A DNA stretch of 64,000 bases from Pseudoxanthomonas broegbernensis (GCF_014202435.1 NZ_JACHGU010000004.1:124001-188000); one strand, 5' to 3'; positions 1 to 9,027 are shown, numbered from the stretch's first letter. A program made the numbers and translations. The notes: generated by a model not told the origin, from the letters alone.

Positions 1-901
1 CGGCCTGCATCGAGGCATCGCGCCCGTGCGCGTCCGGCACCACCCGGTCGGGGTCGTTGTAGTACTCGATCACCTCGCGCAGGCGGGCGAACATGCCGTT
101 GTGCATGTACGGCGCGGTCACCGCCACGTTGCGCAGCGACGGCACCTTGAACTGGCCGTCGTCGGCCGGATCGCCGGTGATCGCGCCGCGCCCGCGGTCG
201 TCCAGCGAGCCGCGGTTGAACAGGCCGATGTTGCGGAAGCGGTCGGAGGTGAAGTCCTCGCCGGAATGGCATTCGGCGCACTTGGCCTTGCCGATGAACA
301 GCAGCCGGCCACGCTTGGCCGCAGCGCCGATGGCCGCGTCGTCGCCTTGGGCGTAGCGGTCGTAGGGCGAGTCGGTGGTGTCCAGGGTCTTCTGGTAGGC
401 GGCCAGCGCGCGGCCCAGCGTGCGGGCCGTCGCCGGTCCGCCATAGGCGGCCTCGAAGGCCTGGGCGTAGCGGGGATCGTCGTTGAGCCGCCGCAGCGCG
501 TCGGCGATCGGCAGGTCCATCTCCAGCGGGTTCTCGATCGGGAAGATCGCCTGGTCCTCCAGGGTCTCGGCGCGCCCGTCCCAGAACATGGAAGTGCGCC
601 CGGCGCTGTTCATCACCGTCGGCGTGTTGCGCGTGCCCAGGCGGCCGGCCACGCCGGGGCTGACCGCCACGTCGTCGGCGAAGGCGTGCTCGGGCTTGTG
701 GCAGGAGGCGCAGCTCACCGTGCGGTCGCCGGACAGCACCGGGTCGAAGAACAGCCTGCGCCCCAGCTCGGCGCGCGCCTGGCGCGGATCGTCCGGCAGC
801 GGCAGCGGCGCGTCCTGCGACGTGGCCCCCAGCCACGGGGCCGCCAGGATGGCGGCCGTGGCCAGGGCGACGGCGAATGGAAGGGGAAGGCGTGCGGACA
901 C
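1..901 (-). CDS. MauG/cytochrome c peroxidase family di-heme protein (3' end outside window)
   Basis: A periplasmic di-heme c protein of the MauG/bacterial cytochrome c peroxidase family. These reduce peroxide or carry out oxidative protein modification. About 300 residues are visible and the C-terminus is beyond base 1. An N-terminal signal segment (VSARLPLPFAVALATAA) precedes the first heme motif CASCH at about residues 64-68; the second, CAECH, is at about 208-212. The motif YMHNGMFARL near the visible end is typical of the family. I chose the GTG at 901 because GGAG sits five bases before it; an ATG at 939 is in another frame. It follows the DsbD-alpha gene by about 35 bp and is probably cotranscribed with it. 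Family membership is firm; whether it is a true peroxidase or a MauG-type modifying enzyme cannot be told. Confidence 0.88.
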   Translation of the reverse strand, partial: MSARLPLPFAVALATAAILAAPWLGATSQDAPLPLPDDPRQARAELGRRLFFDPVLSGDRTVSCASCHKPEHAFADDVAVSPGVAGRLGTRNTPTVMNSAGRTSMFWDGRAETLEDQAIFPIENPLEMDLPIADALRRLNDDPRYAQAFEAAYGGPATARTLGRALAAYQKTLDTTDSPYDRYAQGDDAAIGAAAKRGRLLFIGKAKCAECHSGEDFTSDRFRNIGLFNRGSLDDRGRGAITGDPADDGQFKVPSLRNVAVTAPYMHNGMFARLREVIEYYNDPDRVVPDAHGRDASMQA

Positions 902-935
902 GGGGGCTCCGGGGAGGGGACGGCGACGGCCTGGG

Positions 936-1433
936 TCATTCCAGGGCGACGGCGAACGGCGCCCTGAACAGCGTGCACAACCCGCTTTCCTCGTGGCAGC
1001 TCTGCCCGTTGAGCACGCCGCTGACCTCCCTGGCCCCGGGTTCCACCCGCACGCGCTGGCGGAAGGTGGCCGCATCGGCGAAGTAGGTGTAGCGGTACTC
1101 GCCGGCGAAGTTGCGGTCGCTGCGCGCATGCGCGCCCACCGACCGCGCCGGCTGCAGCACCTCGCCACCGGCGTGCACCGCCACCCTGGCCGGGCGCGGG
1201 CCGAAGTCGCCGGCCTCGAAGTCCGAGCCGTACACGATCCAGCCGTGCCGGATCGGCGCGGTGAACACCAGCTCCACGTCGTGCGTCCCGGCCACCGGTT
1301 CGGCGCGCCACTGCCATTCCAGCTCGCCGGCGTCCTGCGCCCGCAGCGGCAACGCCGCGGCCGCCAGCACCAGCGCCAGCGCGATCCCTGCCGGCCCGCG
1401 CCGTTGCCGCCATTGCATGCTCTTGCCCTTCAT
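936..1433 (-). CDS. DsbD N-terminal (alpha) domain protein, periplasmic thiol-disulfide exchange
   Basis: A 165-residue exported protein made of one DsbD alpha-type domain. It has a signal peptide (GIALALVLAAAALPLRAQ), then the immunoglobulin-like domain with the terminal motif LNGQSCHEESGLCTL. In full-length DsbD the equivalent cysteine pair (usually QGCAD.GLCYP) passes electrons to periplasmic thioredoxin-like partners. The transmembrane and thioredoxin domains of DsbD are absent, so this is a stand-alone alpha domain. It lies between the TlpA-like thioredoxin gene (51 bp upstream) and the di-heme protein gene. I infer it relays electrons for one of these partners. Start at ATG 1433 with GAGG upstream; a second in-frame ATG at 1418 is possible. 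Confidence 0.82.
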   Translation of the reverse strand: MKGKSMQWRQRRGPAGIALALVLAAAALPLRAQDAGELEWQWRAEPVAGTHDVELVFTAPIRHGWIVYGSDFEAGDFGPRPARVAVHAGGEVLQPARSVGAHARSDRNFAGEYRYTYFADAATFRQRVRVEPGAREVSGVLNGQSCHEESGLCTLFRAPFAVALE

Positions 1434-1483
1434 CCGTATCGCCTCGGTGGGGTCCGCCGCCGGCTGGCGGCGGATCGTGCCTG

Positions 1484-2827
1484 TCAGTGCGCCGCCGCCA
1501 GGCGCGGCGGTGCGTCCACGCCGTCCGCTCCGCCGGCGTCCTGCGCCGTGCGCGCGTACGGGTCGGGCTCGGCCAGCAGCTCGTCGAGCAGCGCGTTGAA
1601 CTTGGCCACGTACTGCGCGTAGTACTCGCCGGTGACGGTACCGGTGTAGCCGGTGTAGATCTCGCGCACCTCGCCCTTGCGGTCGATGATGATCGTGGTC
1701 GGGAACGCGGCCATGTAGTTCAGGCCCCGGAGCTTCTCGGTGGCCACCTTCTTGTCGGCCAGGCCGCCGAACACGATGTCGTACTCGATGTCGAAGTACT
1801 GCTTGAACTTGCCCAGCACCTTCTGGAAATACGCGAAGCTGTCCTCCTGCTCGAAGGCCACCGCCACCGCCTCCACGCCGCGATGCCGGTTCTGCTTGAA
1901 CCACGGCGACAGGAAGTAGGTCTGGTCGGTGCAGTTCGGGCACCACGTGCCGATCACCTCCACGATCACCACCTTGCCCTGGTACTTGTCGTCGCGCAGG
2001 GACACCGGCTGGCCCTGCAGGTCCGGGAAGGTGAAGTCGATGGTCTTCTGGCCGTCCTTGAGGAAGGTCAACTGGTACGGGTCGGGCAGCTCGACATTGG
2101 CGTCCTTGCGGCCCTCGAAGCGGACCACGTTGTAGATGCCGCTGCCGAACGCGCCCTGGATGTTGCCGTCCTCGTCGATGGTGCCCTTGATCAGGCGCGG
2201 GCTGGGGCCGCTGAAGTGCGACAGCCAGAAGCGGTTGCCCTGCACGGTGCCTTCCAGCTCGCGGGTGTCGCCGACCACGGTCATGAACACGCCGCCGAGG
2301 TGGTTGCCGTCCTGGTCGAGCAGGGCGACCTGGTCGCGCTTGTCCGCGCGCGCGGACTTGTCCAACTGCTGCACCGCCCACTTGCCGCTGAGGTCGGCCC
2401 CGGCGGCCACGTCCTGGCCCGGCTCGACGAAGCGCCAGGCCTTGCCATGCTCGGCGACGAACGGGATGTTGCGCGCGCCCTGGCGGTGCGGCACCAGGTC
2501 GCGGTACTCGCCGCGCAGGGTCTTGCCGTCGACCACGGTGAACACCAGCGCCGCGTCGTAGGTGTTCATCGGCACCGACAGGGTGTCCTCGGACACGCGC
2601 TCGACCACGAAGTTGTCGCGGCGGCTGCCGTTGATCAGGCTGAACTTCGCGTCCTTGGCGTCGGTGCCCTTGACCTCGAAGTTGAACGGGATCGGGTCGC
2701 CGTCGACGGTGAACTCGCCGCGCCAGATACCTTCCTGCGGGAACTTGGCCGCGGCGTGGGCCGCGGCGGCCACCGCCAGCGACAGGAACACCGCGCCAAA
2801 GCGCAGCAATGGCTTCGCACCTCTCAT
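1484..2827 (-). CDS. TlpA-like thioredoxin-fold lipocalin-like fusion protein
   Basis: A 447-residue exported protein. A signal peptide (about residues 1-26, ending AHAAA) is followed by a roughly 220-residue beta-rich region that looks like two related halves (WRGEFTVDGDPIPFNFEV and the stretch from GKWAVQQLD to GAFGSGIYNVVRFEG). A TlpA/ResA-type thioredoxin domain with the redox motif WCPNC at 295-299 and the cis-proline segment FPTTIIIDRKGEV comes last. Such proteins reduce or isomerise disulfides in the periplasm. AGGTGA stands five bases before ATG 2827. It sits between a TonB receptor and the DsbD-alpha gene, which suggests a dedicated periplasmic redox chain. The substrate is unknown; the beta-rich front part is not one I can name with confidence. 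Confidence 0.85.
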   Translation of the reverse strand: MRGAKPLLRFGAVFLSLAVAAAAHAAAKFPQEGIWRGEFTVDGDPIPFNFEVKGTDAKDAKFSLINGSRRDNFVVERVSEDTLSVPMNTYDAALVFTVVDGKTLRGEYRDLVPHRQGARNIPFVAEHGKAWRFVEPGQDVAAGADLSGKWAVQQLDKSARADKRDQVALLDQDGNHLGGVFMTVVGDTRELEGTVQGNRFWLSHFSGPSPRLIKGTIDEDGNIQGAFGSGIYNVVRFEGRKDANVELPDPYQLTFLKDGQKTIDFTFPDLQGQPVSLRDDKYQGKVVIVEVIGTWCPNCTDQTYFLSPWFKQNRHRGVEAVAVAFEQEDSFAYFQKVLGKFKQYFDIEYDIVFGGLADKKVATEKLRGLNYMAAFPTTIIIDRKGEVREIYTGYTGTVTGEYYAQYVAKFNALLDELLAEPDPYARTAQDAGGADGVDAPPRLAAAH

Positions 2828-2995
2828 GACTCACCTCGCTTCTCGAAGGACAGGGGAACGGCTGTCACCGGACGGTGACTGTAGGAACCGGCGCGCGGCG
2901 GCGTCCACGCCGATGCGCGCGCCATGCATGGCATTTGCTCATGTGCAGATGGCCGGCGGTGCTGTGCGCGGGCCGCGCCGCGCCGGGGGCGCGGG

Positions 2996-5587
2996 TCACC
3001 ACTGGTACTCGACCGTCGCCGCCCAGAAGCCGCCCGATGCGTCGATCGGGCCGCCGGTGGCGTAGTAGTACTCCATGTTCGACGGCGTCAGCGGCTCCGG
3101 GTACTTGATCGCCTTCTCGTCGAACACGTTGCTCGCCGCCAGCGCCAGCCGCAGCCCGCCGGCGAAGCGGTAGCTGGCCTCGATGTCGGTCAGCCAGGTG
3201 TCGCCGATGCTGTAGGCGATCTCGGCCTGGCCCGCGTACGGGCCGGTGGCCGGCACCGGGTTGGGCGTGCCCCAGCGCTGGATCGCCCCGTAGTGGGTCT
3301 GGCGCAGGTTGAGGTTGAAGCCGCCCAGGCTCCAGTTGGCGTTGAGCACCTGCTTGCTGCGCGGCGCCTTGTACAGCAGGTCGTTCTGCGAGCCGCGGCT
3401 GAACACCGGGATGTCCAGCTCGGCCAGCACGTCCGGGGTGCGCACGATGTCGCGGATGCGGGCGCGGTTGTGGTGCGCGGCCAGCGACCAGCGGATGCTG
3501 CCGTAGCGGCCCAGGTCGCTGTCGGTCTCCAGGGTCAGCTCCACGCCCTCGGTGCGGGTGTCGGCGGCGTTGATGAAGTAGGTGATGCCGTCGTCGCGGC
3601 CGAAGCCGGCCGCTTCCACCAGCGCGCCCGCGCCCGGGTAGCTGCTCTCGCTGAAGGTGGTGGACTGGGCGATGCGGTCCTCGACCTCGATCCGGTACAG
3701 GTCCAGGGCCAGGTTCCAGCCGGCGAACGGCTCCAGCACCAGGCCGATGCCGTAGTTGACCGAGGTCTCCGGCTCCAGCGGCCTGGCGCCCAGGGCGATG
3801 GCCTCGGGCGAGTCGACCTTGAGCGTGTGCGTGGTCGAGTAGTTGCCGTTGACCGTGCGCCGGTGCGACTGCGCGGCCAGCGACGGCGCCTGGAATCCGG
3901 TGCTGGCGGTGGCGCGGACGGCGAAGCGCTCGTTGAAGTCGTAGCGCGTGCTCAGGCGGCCGGTGATCTCGCTGCCGAAGTCGGAATAGTCCTCGTGGCG
4001 CGCGGCCAGGTCGACCAGCCACTTCGAGGTGGGATTGAGCGAGACCCCGGCGTAGAGGGAGATGCTGCGCCGGTCCTCGTCCACCTCCTCGCCGGGCTTG
4101 AAGCCCGGCAGCGCCTGCGCGCCGCCCAGGCCGCGGCCCAGCGCCTTGCCGGCGTTGGGCCCGTCCAGCACCGGCTGGCCGCCGTGCGACCAGGACTGCT
4201 CGTCGCCGGCGCCGACCCGGTAGTTCTCGTCGCGGCGCTCGGCGCCCAGCGACAGTTGCAGCGGCTGCGCCAGCCAGCCCACGTCGAAGCCGCGGCGCAG
4301 GTCGAAGTTGCTGGTCAGCGCCGAGTAGCGCAGGCGGCCGACGTAGAAGCGGGTCTGGCTGTCCAGCCCGTAGGTCGGGTTGAGCGAGTTGTGCAGGTCG
4401 ATGTCGACCCGGTCGCGGCCGTAGTTGCTCGACAGGTCCCACGACCAGCCCGACTCGGTGCCGCCCTTGATGCCGGCGGTGACCCCCACGTCCTCCTCGC
4501 CCAGTTCCTCCCAGGGCGCATAGCCGTCGGGGAAGATCGCGCGCACCACCTCGTCGCGCGCCGGGTGGCGGAAGTTCTGCGGCGCCTTGGCATCGCGCCG
4601 CGAGTACAGCGCAAGGCCGTACAGCTCGGTGTACTGCGACAGCGGCAGGCCGAAGTCGGCGGCCACCGACTTCAATTCGAAGGCGCGGATGCCGCGGTTC
4701 TTCCACGCGTAGTCGTCGCGCGTGGCCTCCTTCGGGTTGGGCGTGGCACCGGCGGGGAGCTGCGGGTTGGACGACAGGCTGCCGGCCGGCAGGATCTCGT
4801 TGCCCTGGGCATCCAGCGGGAAGTAGTAGAGGAAGCTCGAGCGCGCCGGCCCGGTGCGGTTGGTCGCTTCCTGGTCGTCGTACTGGGCCGACAGCCGCAG
4901 GTGGCCGCCATCGCCCACCGCCAGGCCGGCGCCGGCCTGGAAGGTGCGGTTGCGGCCGTCGCCCTCGAAATGGCGGCCGTCGCGGTAGGACACCGCGCCG
5001 CCGCCCGGGTCGTCCTCGGTGATGATGTTGACCACGCCGGCGATGGCATCGGAGCCGTAGATCGCCGAAGCGCCGTCGCGCAGCACCTCGATGCGCTTGA
5101 TCGCCGCGTTCGGGATCAGGCCCAGGTCCACCGGCGCGGCCGCGCCGAAACCGCCGGCGCCCAGCAGCGCAGTGCTGTGCCAGCGCTTGCCGTTGACCAG
5201 CACCAGGGTGTGGCTGGCGTTGAGCCCGCGCAACTGGCCGGCGCGGACCATGCTGTTGAGGTCGCCGGTTTCCAGCGGCAGGTTGAACGAGGGCAGCGCG
5301 GTGTTGAGTACGTCCAGCAGGTTGCTCTTGTTGGCGCGCCCGATGTCCTCGGCCGACAGCACGTCGATCGGCGCCTCGCTGCCGTCGACGGTGCGGGCCA
5401 CGCCGCGGGTGCCGGTGACGACCACCGCATCGAGGCGGGTGGGCGCCATCGCGGCGATGGCGGTCGTGGCGCCTGCGGAGGCGGGAGTGGGCTCGGCGGC
5501 GTGCGCCTGGGCCAGTGCGGTGGCGATCATCAGGCAAAGCAGGGCCTGTCGCGGCGCGCGGCGCGCCACGTGGGAGTGAATCGGCAT
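2996..5587 (-). CDS. TonB-dependent outer-membrane receptor
   Basis: An 863-residue outer-membrane receptor that imports a ligand using TonB energy. A signal peptide ends around AQAHAAE. A TonB-box-like RLDAVVVTGTR is followed by the plug domain, with hallmarks LVLVNGKRW, IKRIEVLRDGASAIYGSDA and AGVVNIITEDD. The remainder is a 22-strand-type beta barrel ending in the aromatic VEYQW, as expected for insertion by Bam. AGGA precedes ATG 5587. The plug wording and size resemble the large Xanthomonad family of receptors for carbohydrates, peptides or metal complexes. No ligand can be assigned from sequence. The three downstream genes on the same strand are periplasmic redox proteins, so a redox-active or metal ligand is one possibility (inference). 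Confidence 0.93.
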   Translation of the reverse strand: MPIHSHVARRAPRQALLCLMIATALAQAHAAEPTPASAGATTAIAAMAPTRLDAVVVTGTRGVARTVDGSEAPIDVLSAEDIGRANKSNLLDVLNTALPSFNLPLETGDLNSMVRAGQLRGLNASHTLVLVNGKRWHSTALLGAGGFGAAAPVDLGLIPNAAIKRIEVLRDGASAIYGSDAIAGVVNIITEDDPGGGAVSYRDGRHFEGDGRNRTFQAGAGLAVGDGGHLRLSAQYDDQEATNRTGPARSSFLYYFPLDAQGNEILPAGSLSSNPQLPAGATPNPKEATRDDYAWKNRGIRAFELKSVAADFGLPLSQYTELYGLALYSRRDAKAPQNFRHPARDEVVRAIFPDGYAPWEELGEEDVGVTAGIKGGTESGWSWDLSSNYGRDRVDIDLHNSLNPTYGLDSQTRFYVGRLRYSALTSNFDLRRGFDVGWLAQPLQLSLGAERRDENYRVGAGDEQSWSHGGQPVLDGPNAGKALGRGLGGAQALPGFKPGEEVDEDRRSISLYAGVSLNPTSKWLVDLAARHEDYSDFGSEITGRLSTRYDFNERFAVRATASTGFQAPSLAAQSHRRTVNGNYSTTHTLKVDSPEAIALGARPLEPETSVNYGIGLVLEPFAGWNLALDLYRIEVEDRIAQSTTFSESSYPGAGALVEAAGFGRDDGITYFINAADTRTEGVELTLETDSDLGRYGSIRWSLAAHHNRARIRDIVRTPDVLAELDIPVFSRGSQNDLLYKAPRSKQVLNANWSLGGFNLNLRQTHYGAIQRWGTPNPVPATGPYAGQAEIAYSIGDTWLTDIEASYRFAGGLRLALAASNVFDEKAIKYPEPLTPSNMEYYYATGGPIDASGGFWAATVEYQW

Positions 5588-5674
5588 GGGGAAGTCCTGG
5601 CGGAAAGGCAGACCGGTGCGGGCTTCGCCGCGTCGTGCGGCACCGCACCGGATGGCTCAGAACTCTAGGTATCG

Positions 5675-5704
5675 CCTATTCATCCGTCCACACGGATGAA
5701 TAGG
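5675..5704. promoter_or_regulatory. Perfect 13-bp inverted repeat upstream of the TonB receptor
   Basis: CCTATTCATCCGT and its exact complement ACGGATGAATAGG flank a 4-base loop, about 90 bp upstream of the receptor start. This is the most AT-rich stretch nearby. Read on the plus strand it is followed by six Ts like an intrinsic terminator, but no plus-strand gene precedes it. On the minus strand it lies just after a TTGGAC (5727-5722) that could be a -35 element. An operator over the receptor promoter is the simplest reading; a terminator is the alternative. Confidence 0.6.
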
Positions 5705-5864
5705 GTTTTTTATGACGATTCGTCCAATGCAGATTGCGTCCTGGAAAACCGGAACTGCATCCGTGCCGATCGCTGCGCTGTGCGCAGGCGACCGCGAACC
5801 CGCGCAGGCGGCAGGAAACGGGATGGAAAACGGCAGCCCGGCCGATGCGGCCGGACGCCCGCGC

Positions 5865-6902
5865 TCAGCGGAACAGCGCCTCGGGGTACTCCGGCTTCTG
5901 CTCGCGCGCCAGCAACTGGCGCAGGCCATCCACCGGGGTAATGTCGCCGTGCAGCACCGCCTGCACCCCGGCGGAGATCGGCAGGTCGATGCCGTGGCGG
6001 CCGGCCAGGCGCATGACCTCGTCGGCGGTCTGCACCGACTCGACCACCTGGCCGATCTCGCGCACCGCCTCCTCCAGCCCCTGGCCGCGGCCCAGGGCCA
6101 GGCCCAGGCGGCGGTTGCGCGACAGGTCGCCGGTGCAGGTCAGCACCAGGTCGCCCAGGCCGGCCAGGCCCATCAGCGTCTCCGGGCGTGCGCCGATGGC
6201 CGCGGCCAGGCGCAGCATCTCGTTCAGGCCGCGGGTGATCAGGCCGGCGCGGGCGTTGAGGCCCAGCTCCATGCCGTCGGACACGCCGGTGGCCACGGCC
6301 AGTACGTTCTTCATCGCCCCGCCCAGCTCGGCGCCGACCATGTCGTCGCCGGTATAGGCACGGAAGGCCGGGCCGTGCAGCGCATCGGCCACCTGCTGGG
6401 TGAACGCGGCGTCCTCCCCGTGCACGGTCACCGCGGTCGGCAGGCCGAGGGCGACCTCCTTGGCGAAGGACGGGCCGGTGACCACCGCCAGGGGGACGCC
6501 GGGGCCCAGCACGTCCTCGGCCACCTCGTGCAGGAAACGCCCGCAACCCGGCTCGAAGCCCTTGGTCGCCCAGGCCACCCCGGCCCCGGCCGGCAGCAGC
6601 GGCTTGAGCGCGTGCAGGGTCTGGGTGAAGGCATGCGAGGGCACCACCACCAGCACCCAGCCGCAACCGGCCACCGCCGCGCCCATGCCGGTGGTGGCGC
6701 GCAGCGCGGAAGGCAGCTCGATGCCGGGCAGGTAGCGCGGGTTCTGGTGGTCGCGGTCGATCGCCGCGACCATGGCCGCATCGCGCCCCCACAGGGTGGT
6801 GGGATGGCCGTGGCGCGCGGTGAGCGCGGCCAGGGCCGTCCCCCAAGAGCCGGCCCCGAGGACGGCCAGGGGCGCCCTGGACGCGTCAGTTGCGGCGGTC
6901 AT
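5865..6902 (-). CDS. gpsA: NAD(P)-dependent glycerol-3-phosphate dehydrogenase
   Basis: A 345-residue cytosolic enzyme that reduces dihydroxyacetone phosphate to sn-glycerol-3-phosphate, the backbone precursor of membrane phospholipids. The N-terminal Rossmann motif [10 protein letters not shown] is at about residues 16-25. The catalytic-lysine region [13 protein letters not shown] and the ligand segment [20 protein letters not shown] are both present. Length is normal for the family. It starts 21 bp after the secB stop, the same order as in E. coli (yibN-grxC-secB-gpsA), so translation from a shared secB transcript is likely; no strong Shine-Dalgarno is visible before ATG 6902. Confidence 0.96.
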   Translation of the reverse strand: MTAATDASRAPLAVLGAGSWGTALAALTARHGHPTTLWGRDAAMVAAIDRDHQNPRYLPGIELPSALRATTGMGAAVAGCGWVLVVVPSHAFTQTLHALKPLLPAGAGVAWATKGFEPGCGRFLHEVAEDVLGPGVPLAVVTGPSFAKEVALGLPTAVTVHGEDAAFTQQVADALHGPAFRAYTGDDMVGAELGGAMKNVLAVATGVSDGMELGLNARAGLITRGLNEMLRLAAAIGARPETLMGLAGLGDLVLTCTGDLSRNRRLGLALGRGQGLEEAVREIGQVVESVQTADEVMRLAGRHGIDLPISAGVQAVLHGDITPVDGLRQLLAREQKPEYPEALFR

Positions 6903-6923
6903 GGGCCGGTGAAGCGCGCCGGA

Positions 6924-7448
6924 TCAGGCGTTGCCGGCCGGCTCGGCCGAGGCCACGTCGTTGGACGCCTCGGCCTGGGCCTGGCGCTGGCGCAGGGTCT
7001 CGGCGTAGAGGGCGTCGAAGTTGATCGGCTGCAGCAGGAACGGCGGGAAGCCGCCGGCCTGGATCAGGTCGCCGGCGGTCTGGCGCACGTACGGGAACAG
7101 GATGTTCGGGCACTGGGTGCCCAGCAGCACGTCGATCGCCTGCGGCTGCAGGCCGGACAGGCCGAACACGCCGGCCTGGTCGACTTCGGCCACGTAGGCG
7201 GTCTTGTCGCCGACCTTGCAGGTCAGGGTCACGCGCAGGGAGACCTCGAACACGTTCTCGTTCAGGCGCTGCACGCGCTGGTTGAGGTTGAGCTGCAGGT
7301 CGGGCTGGCCCTGCTCGTTGAAGATGGCCGGCGAGTTGGGCGACTCGAAGGAAACGTCCTTGACGTAGATCTTCTCGACGCTGAAGGCCGGACCGGCGGC
7401 TTCCTGCGGGGCGGGGGCGGCTGCGCCGTTGGTGGTTTCGTCGGACAT
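6924..7448 (-). CDS. secB: Protein-export chaperone SecB
   Basis: A 174-residue cytosolic tetrameric chaperone that keeps preproteins unfolded and hands them to SecA. The core [17 protein letters not shown] and the later segments [21 protein letters not shown] and [13 protein letters not shown] are diagnostic. An alanine-rich N-terminal extension and acidic C-tail are typical of Xanthomonads. GGAG lies eight bases before ATG 7448. It is flanked by rhodanese upstream and gpsA downstream; the glutaredoxin gene grxC found between yibN and secB in E. coli is absent here. Confidence 0.97.
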   Translation of the reverse strand: MSDETTNGAAAPAPQEAAGPAFSVEKIYVKDVSFESPNSPAIFNEQGQPDLQLNLNQRVQRLNENVFEVSLRVTLTCKVGDKTAYVAEVDQAGVFGLSGLQPQAIDVLLGTQCPNILFPYVRQTAGDLIQAGGFPPFLLQPINFDALYAETLRQRQAQAEASNDVASAEPAGNA

Positions 7449-7540
7449 TTCGCAACTCCAGCAAATACGGAAGAATCGATGAGGACCGGCCAGCGGGGAC
7501 CGGGACAGAACGCACGATTATGACATGCCCGCAGGCGTGG

Positions 7541-7978
7541 TCAGGCCCGGCCCTTGACCAGCGGCAGGCTGGCGGCCTGCCAGGCGCCGATGCCGCCGTC
7601 CAGCCAGTACACCTGCTCGAAGCCGGCCTTCTTCAGCTTCCGGGCCGCGGCGGTGGAGGCCATGCCGTTGCGGCACACCAGCACCACCGGCGATTGCCTG
7701 GCCCCGGCCAGCAGCTTGCCCTGCGGGTCGAACTGGCTGGGGGTGAGGTTGCGGCTGCCGGCGATGTGGCCCTTCTCGAAATCGGCGATGGCCGACAGGT
7801 CCACCACCAGCGCGCCGTGCTGGTTCATCAGCGCCGGCAGCTCGGCCGGCTTGAGCGACGTGTAGCCGCGCAGCAGGCGCGCGATCTCGGTGTAGACGAT
7901 GGCCAGGGTCAGGCCGACCAGCGCCAGCGACAGCATCGGATGGCGGCCGGCGAAGGCCATCAGGGTCTCGGGATTCAC
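7541..7978 (-). CDS. Membrane-anchored rhodanese-like sulfurtransferase (YibN type)
   Basis: A 145-residue protein with one N-terminal membrane segment (MLSLALVGLTLAIVYTEIA) and a single rhodanese domain whose active-site loop CRNGMA carries the catalytic cysteine. Rhodanese domains hold persulfide sulfur for transfer. It resembles YibN of enterics, also encoded immediately upstream of secB. I chose the GTG at 7978 because the resulting start NPETLMAFAGRHP fits the family; an in-frame ATG at 7960 is the alternative and neither has a clear Shine-Dalgarno. Confidence 0.88.
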   Translation of the reverse strand: MNPETLMAFAGRHPMLSLALVGLTLAIVYTEIARLLRGYTSLKPAELPALMNQHGALVVDLSAIADFEKGHIAGSRNLTPSQFDPQGKLLAGARQSPVVLVCRNGMASTAAARKLKKAGFEQVYWLDGGIGAWQAASLPLVKGRA

Positions 7979-8048
7979 GGCAGGATCGTTTCGTGGCGTC
8001 GTGCGGGGCGGCGATTGTCGCACAAGCCCCCCACCGCGCCCGCGCCTG

Positions 8049-8474
8049 CTAGTCCCCTTCCCAGAAATCGGGCAACCCCGCCGTCTGCCACCAGCGCTTG
8101 CCCTCCGCGTCCCAGCGCCACTGCTCGCGCCAGCGGATCCGCCGCTCGGCCTGGGTGTGGCGGTTGACCACGCCGATCTCCACCTCGCGGGTCACGCTGC
8201 CGTCGGGCAGGGAGCCGTTGCCGCCCTCGCGGTAGCTGGTCACCTGCAGTTGGTGGTAGCGCGCCAGTTCCAGGTCGCTCAGCGGCTCGGACGTGCGGAC
8301 CTTGGGGTCGACCAGTTGCCAGGCGGCCTCGTAGTCGCTCCAGCGCACCGCCGAGGCGAACACCGCCTGCGCCTGCTCCAGCTTGGTGCGCTGGCGGGCA
8401 TTGAGCGCCTCGGCGCCGGGCGCGGCCAGCAGCAGCGCAACCAGGGCCAGCAGGATCGTGAGCGTGCGCGGCAT
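8049..8474 (-). CDS. Exported hypothetical protein
   Basis: A 141-residue protein with a clear signal peptide (LTILLALVALLLAAPGAEA) and a mature part rich in tryptophan and charged residues (RWREQWRWDAEGKRWWQT). The middle, FASAVRWSDYEAAWQLVDP, looks helical. It resembles small periplasmic proteins seen in other Xanthomonads but I know of no function. It is transcribed in the same direction as the thioesterase gene ending 29 bp upstream, and may be its operon partner. Confidence 0.75.
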   Translation of the reverse strand: MPRTLTILLALVALLLAAPGAEALNARQRTKLEQAQAVFASAVRWSDYEAAWQLVDPKVRTSEPLSDLELARYHQLQVTSYREGGNGSLPDGSVTREVEIGVVNRHTQAERRIRWREQWRWDAEGKRWWQTAGLPDFWEGD

Positions 8475-8503
8475 CCGAAGGCTCCAGGGCGGAAGCGGCC
8501 ATC

Positions 8504-8974
8504 CTAGCAGGGCGCCTGCGCCTCCCGGGCCAGGGCGACGAAGCGGCCGCTGAACACCGTCGCGTCGCCGCCATCGGGCAGGAGAACGCGCGCGGCGATG
8601 CGGCAGCGGGCGCGCCCGCGCGCGCCGAAGGTGGCGACGAACGCGTCCCAGCCACCCTCCTCCAGCCAGGCCTCGGCCTCCAGCCCGGCATGCAGCGGCG
8701 CCAGGTAGCGCACCGTGCTGTCGGCGACGTAGACGTCGGCCCGCATGCCGGCCCGCGCCAGTTGCCGGGTGGCCAGCCCCCAGCCGGCCAGGGTCATCAG
8801 CGACACCAGGCTGCCGCCGAAGGCCGAGCCCTTGTCGTTGACGTTCGGCGCCAGCGGCGCGCGCAGGCGCAGGCGCCCGTCGGCGGCGCCGGCCAGTTCG
8901 ACCTGCATCGCCCGCACCAGCGGGATGGCGCGCAAGTGCGCCTTCAGCCGCTCCAGGGAATCGTCGGTGGTCAT
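8504..8974 (-). CDS. YiiD C-terminal-type hotdog thioesterase
   Basis: A 156-residue hotdog-fold protein. The segment APNVNDKGSAFGGSLVSLMTLAGWG matches the YiiD_C (putative thioesterase) family, in which N, D and G-rich residues shape an acyl-thioester pocket. The native substrate is unknown. ATG 8974 was preferred to an upstream start because it begins at the family-like MTTDDSLERLKAHL. It is divergent from hemD, with 65 bp between the starts. Confidence 0.8.
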   Translation of the reverse strand: MTTDDSLERLKAHLRAIPLVRAMQVELAGAADGRLRLRAPLAPNVNDKGSAFGGSLVSLMTLAGWGLATRQLARAGMRADVYVADSTVRYLAPLHAGLEAEAWLEEGGWDAFVATFGARGRARCRIAARVLLPDGGDATVFSGRFVALAREAQAPC

Positions 8975-9027
8975 CCAGGCAGGTCCGAAAGCTCGCGCCG
9001 GCGCACCGTGCCATGCGCCCGAACGGC

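Noticed and set aside
5675-5711. Reading the 13-bp palindrome plus T run as the terminator of a plus-strand gene
   Set aside because: No gene on the plus strand ends upstream of it; the neighbours on both sides are on the minus strand.
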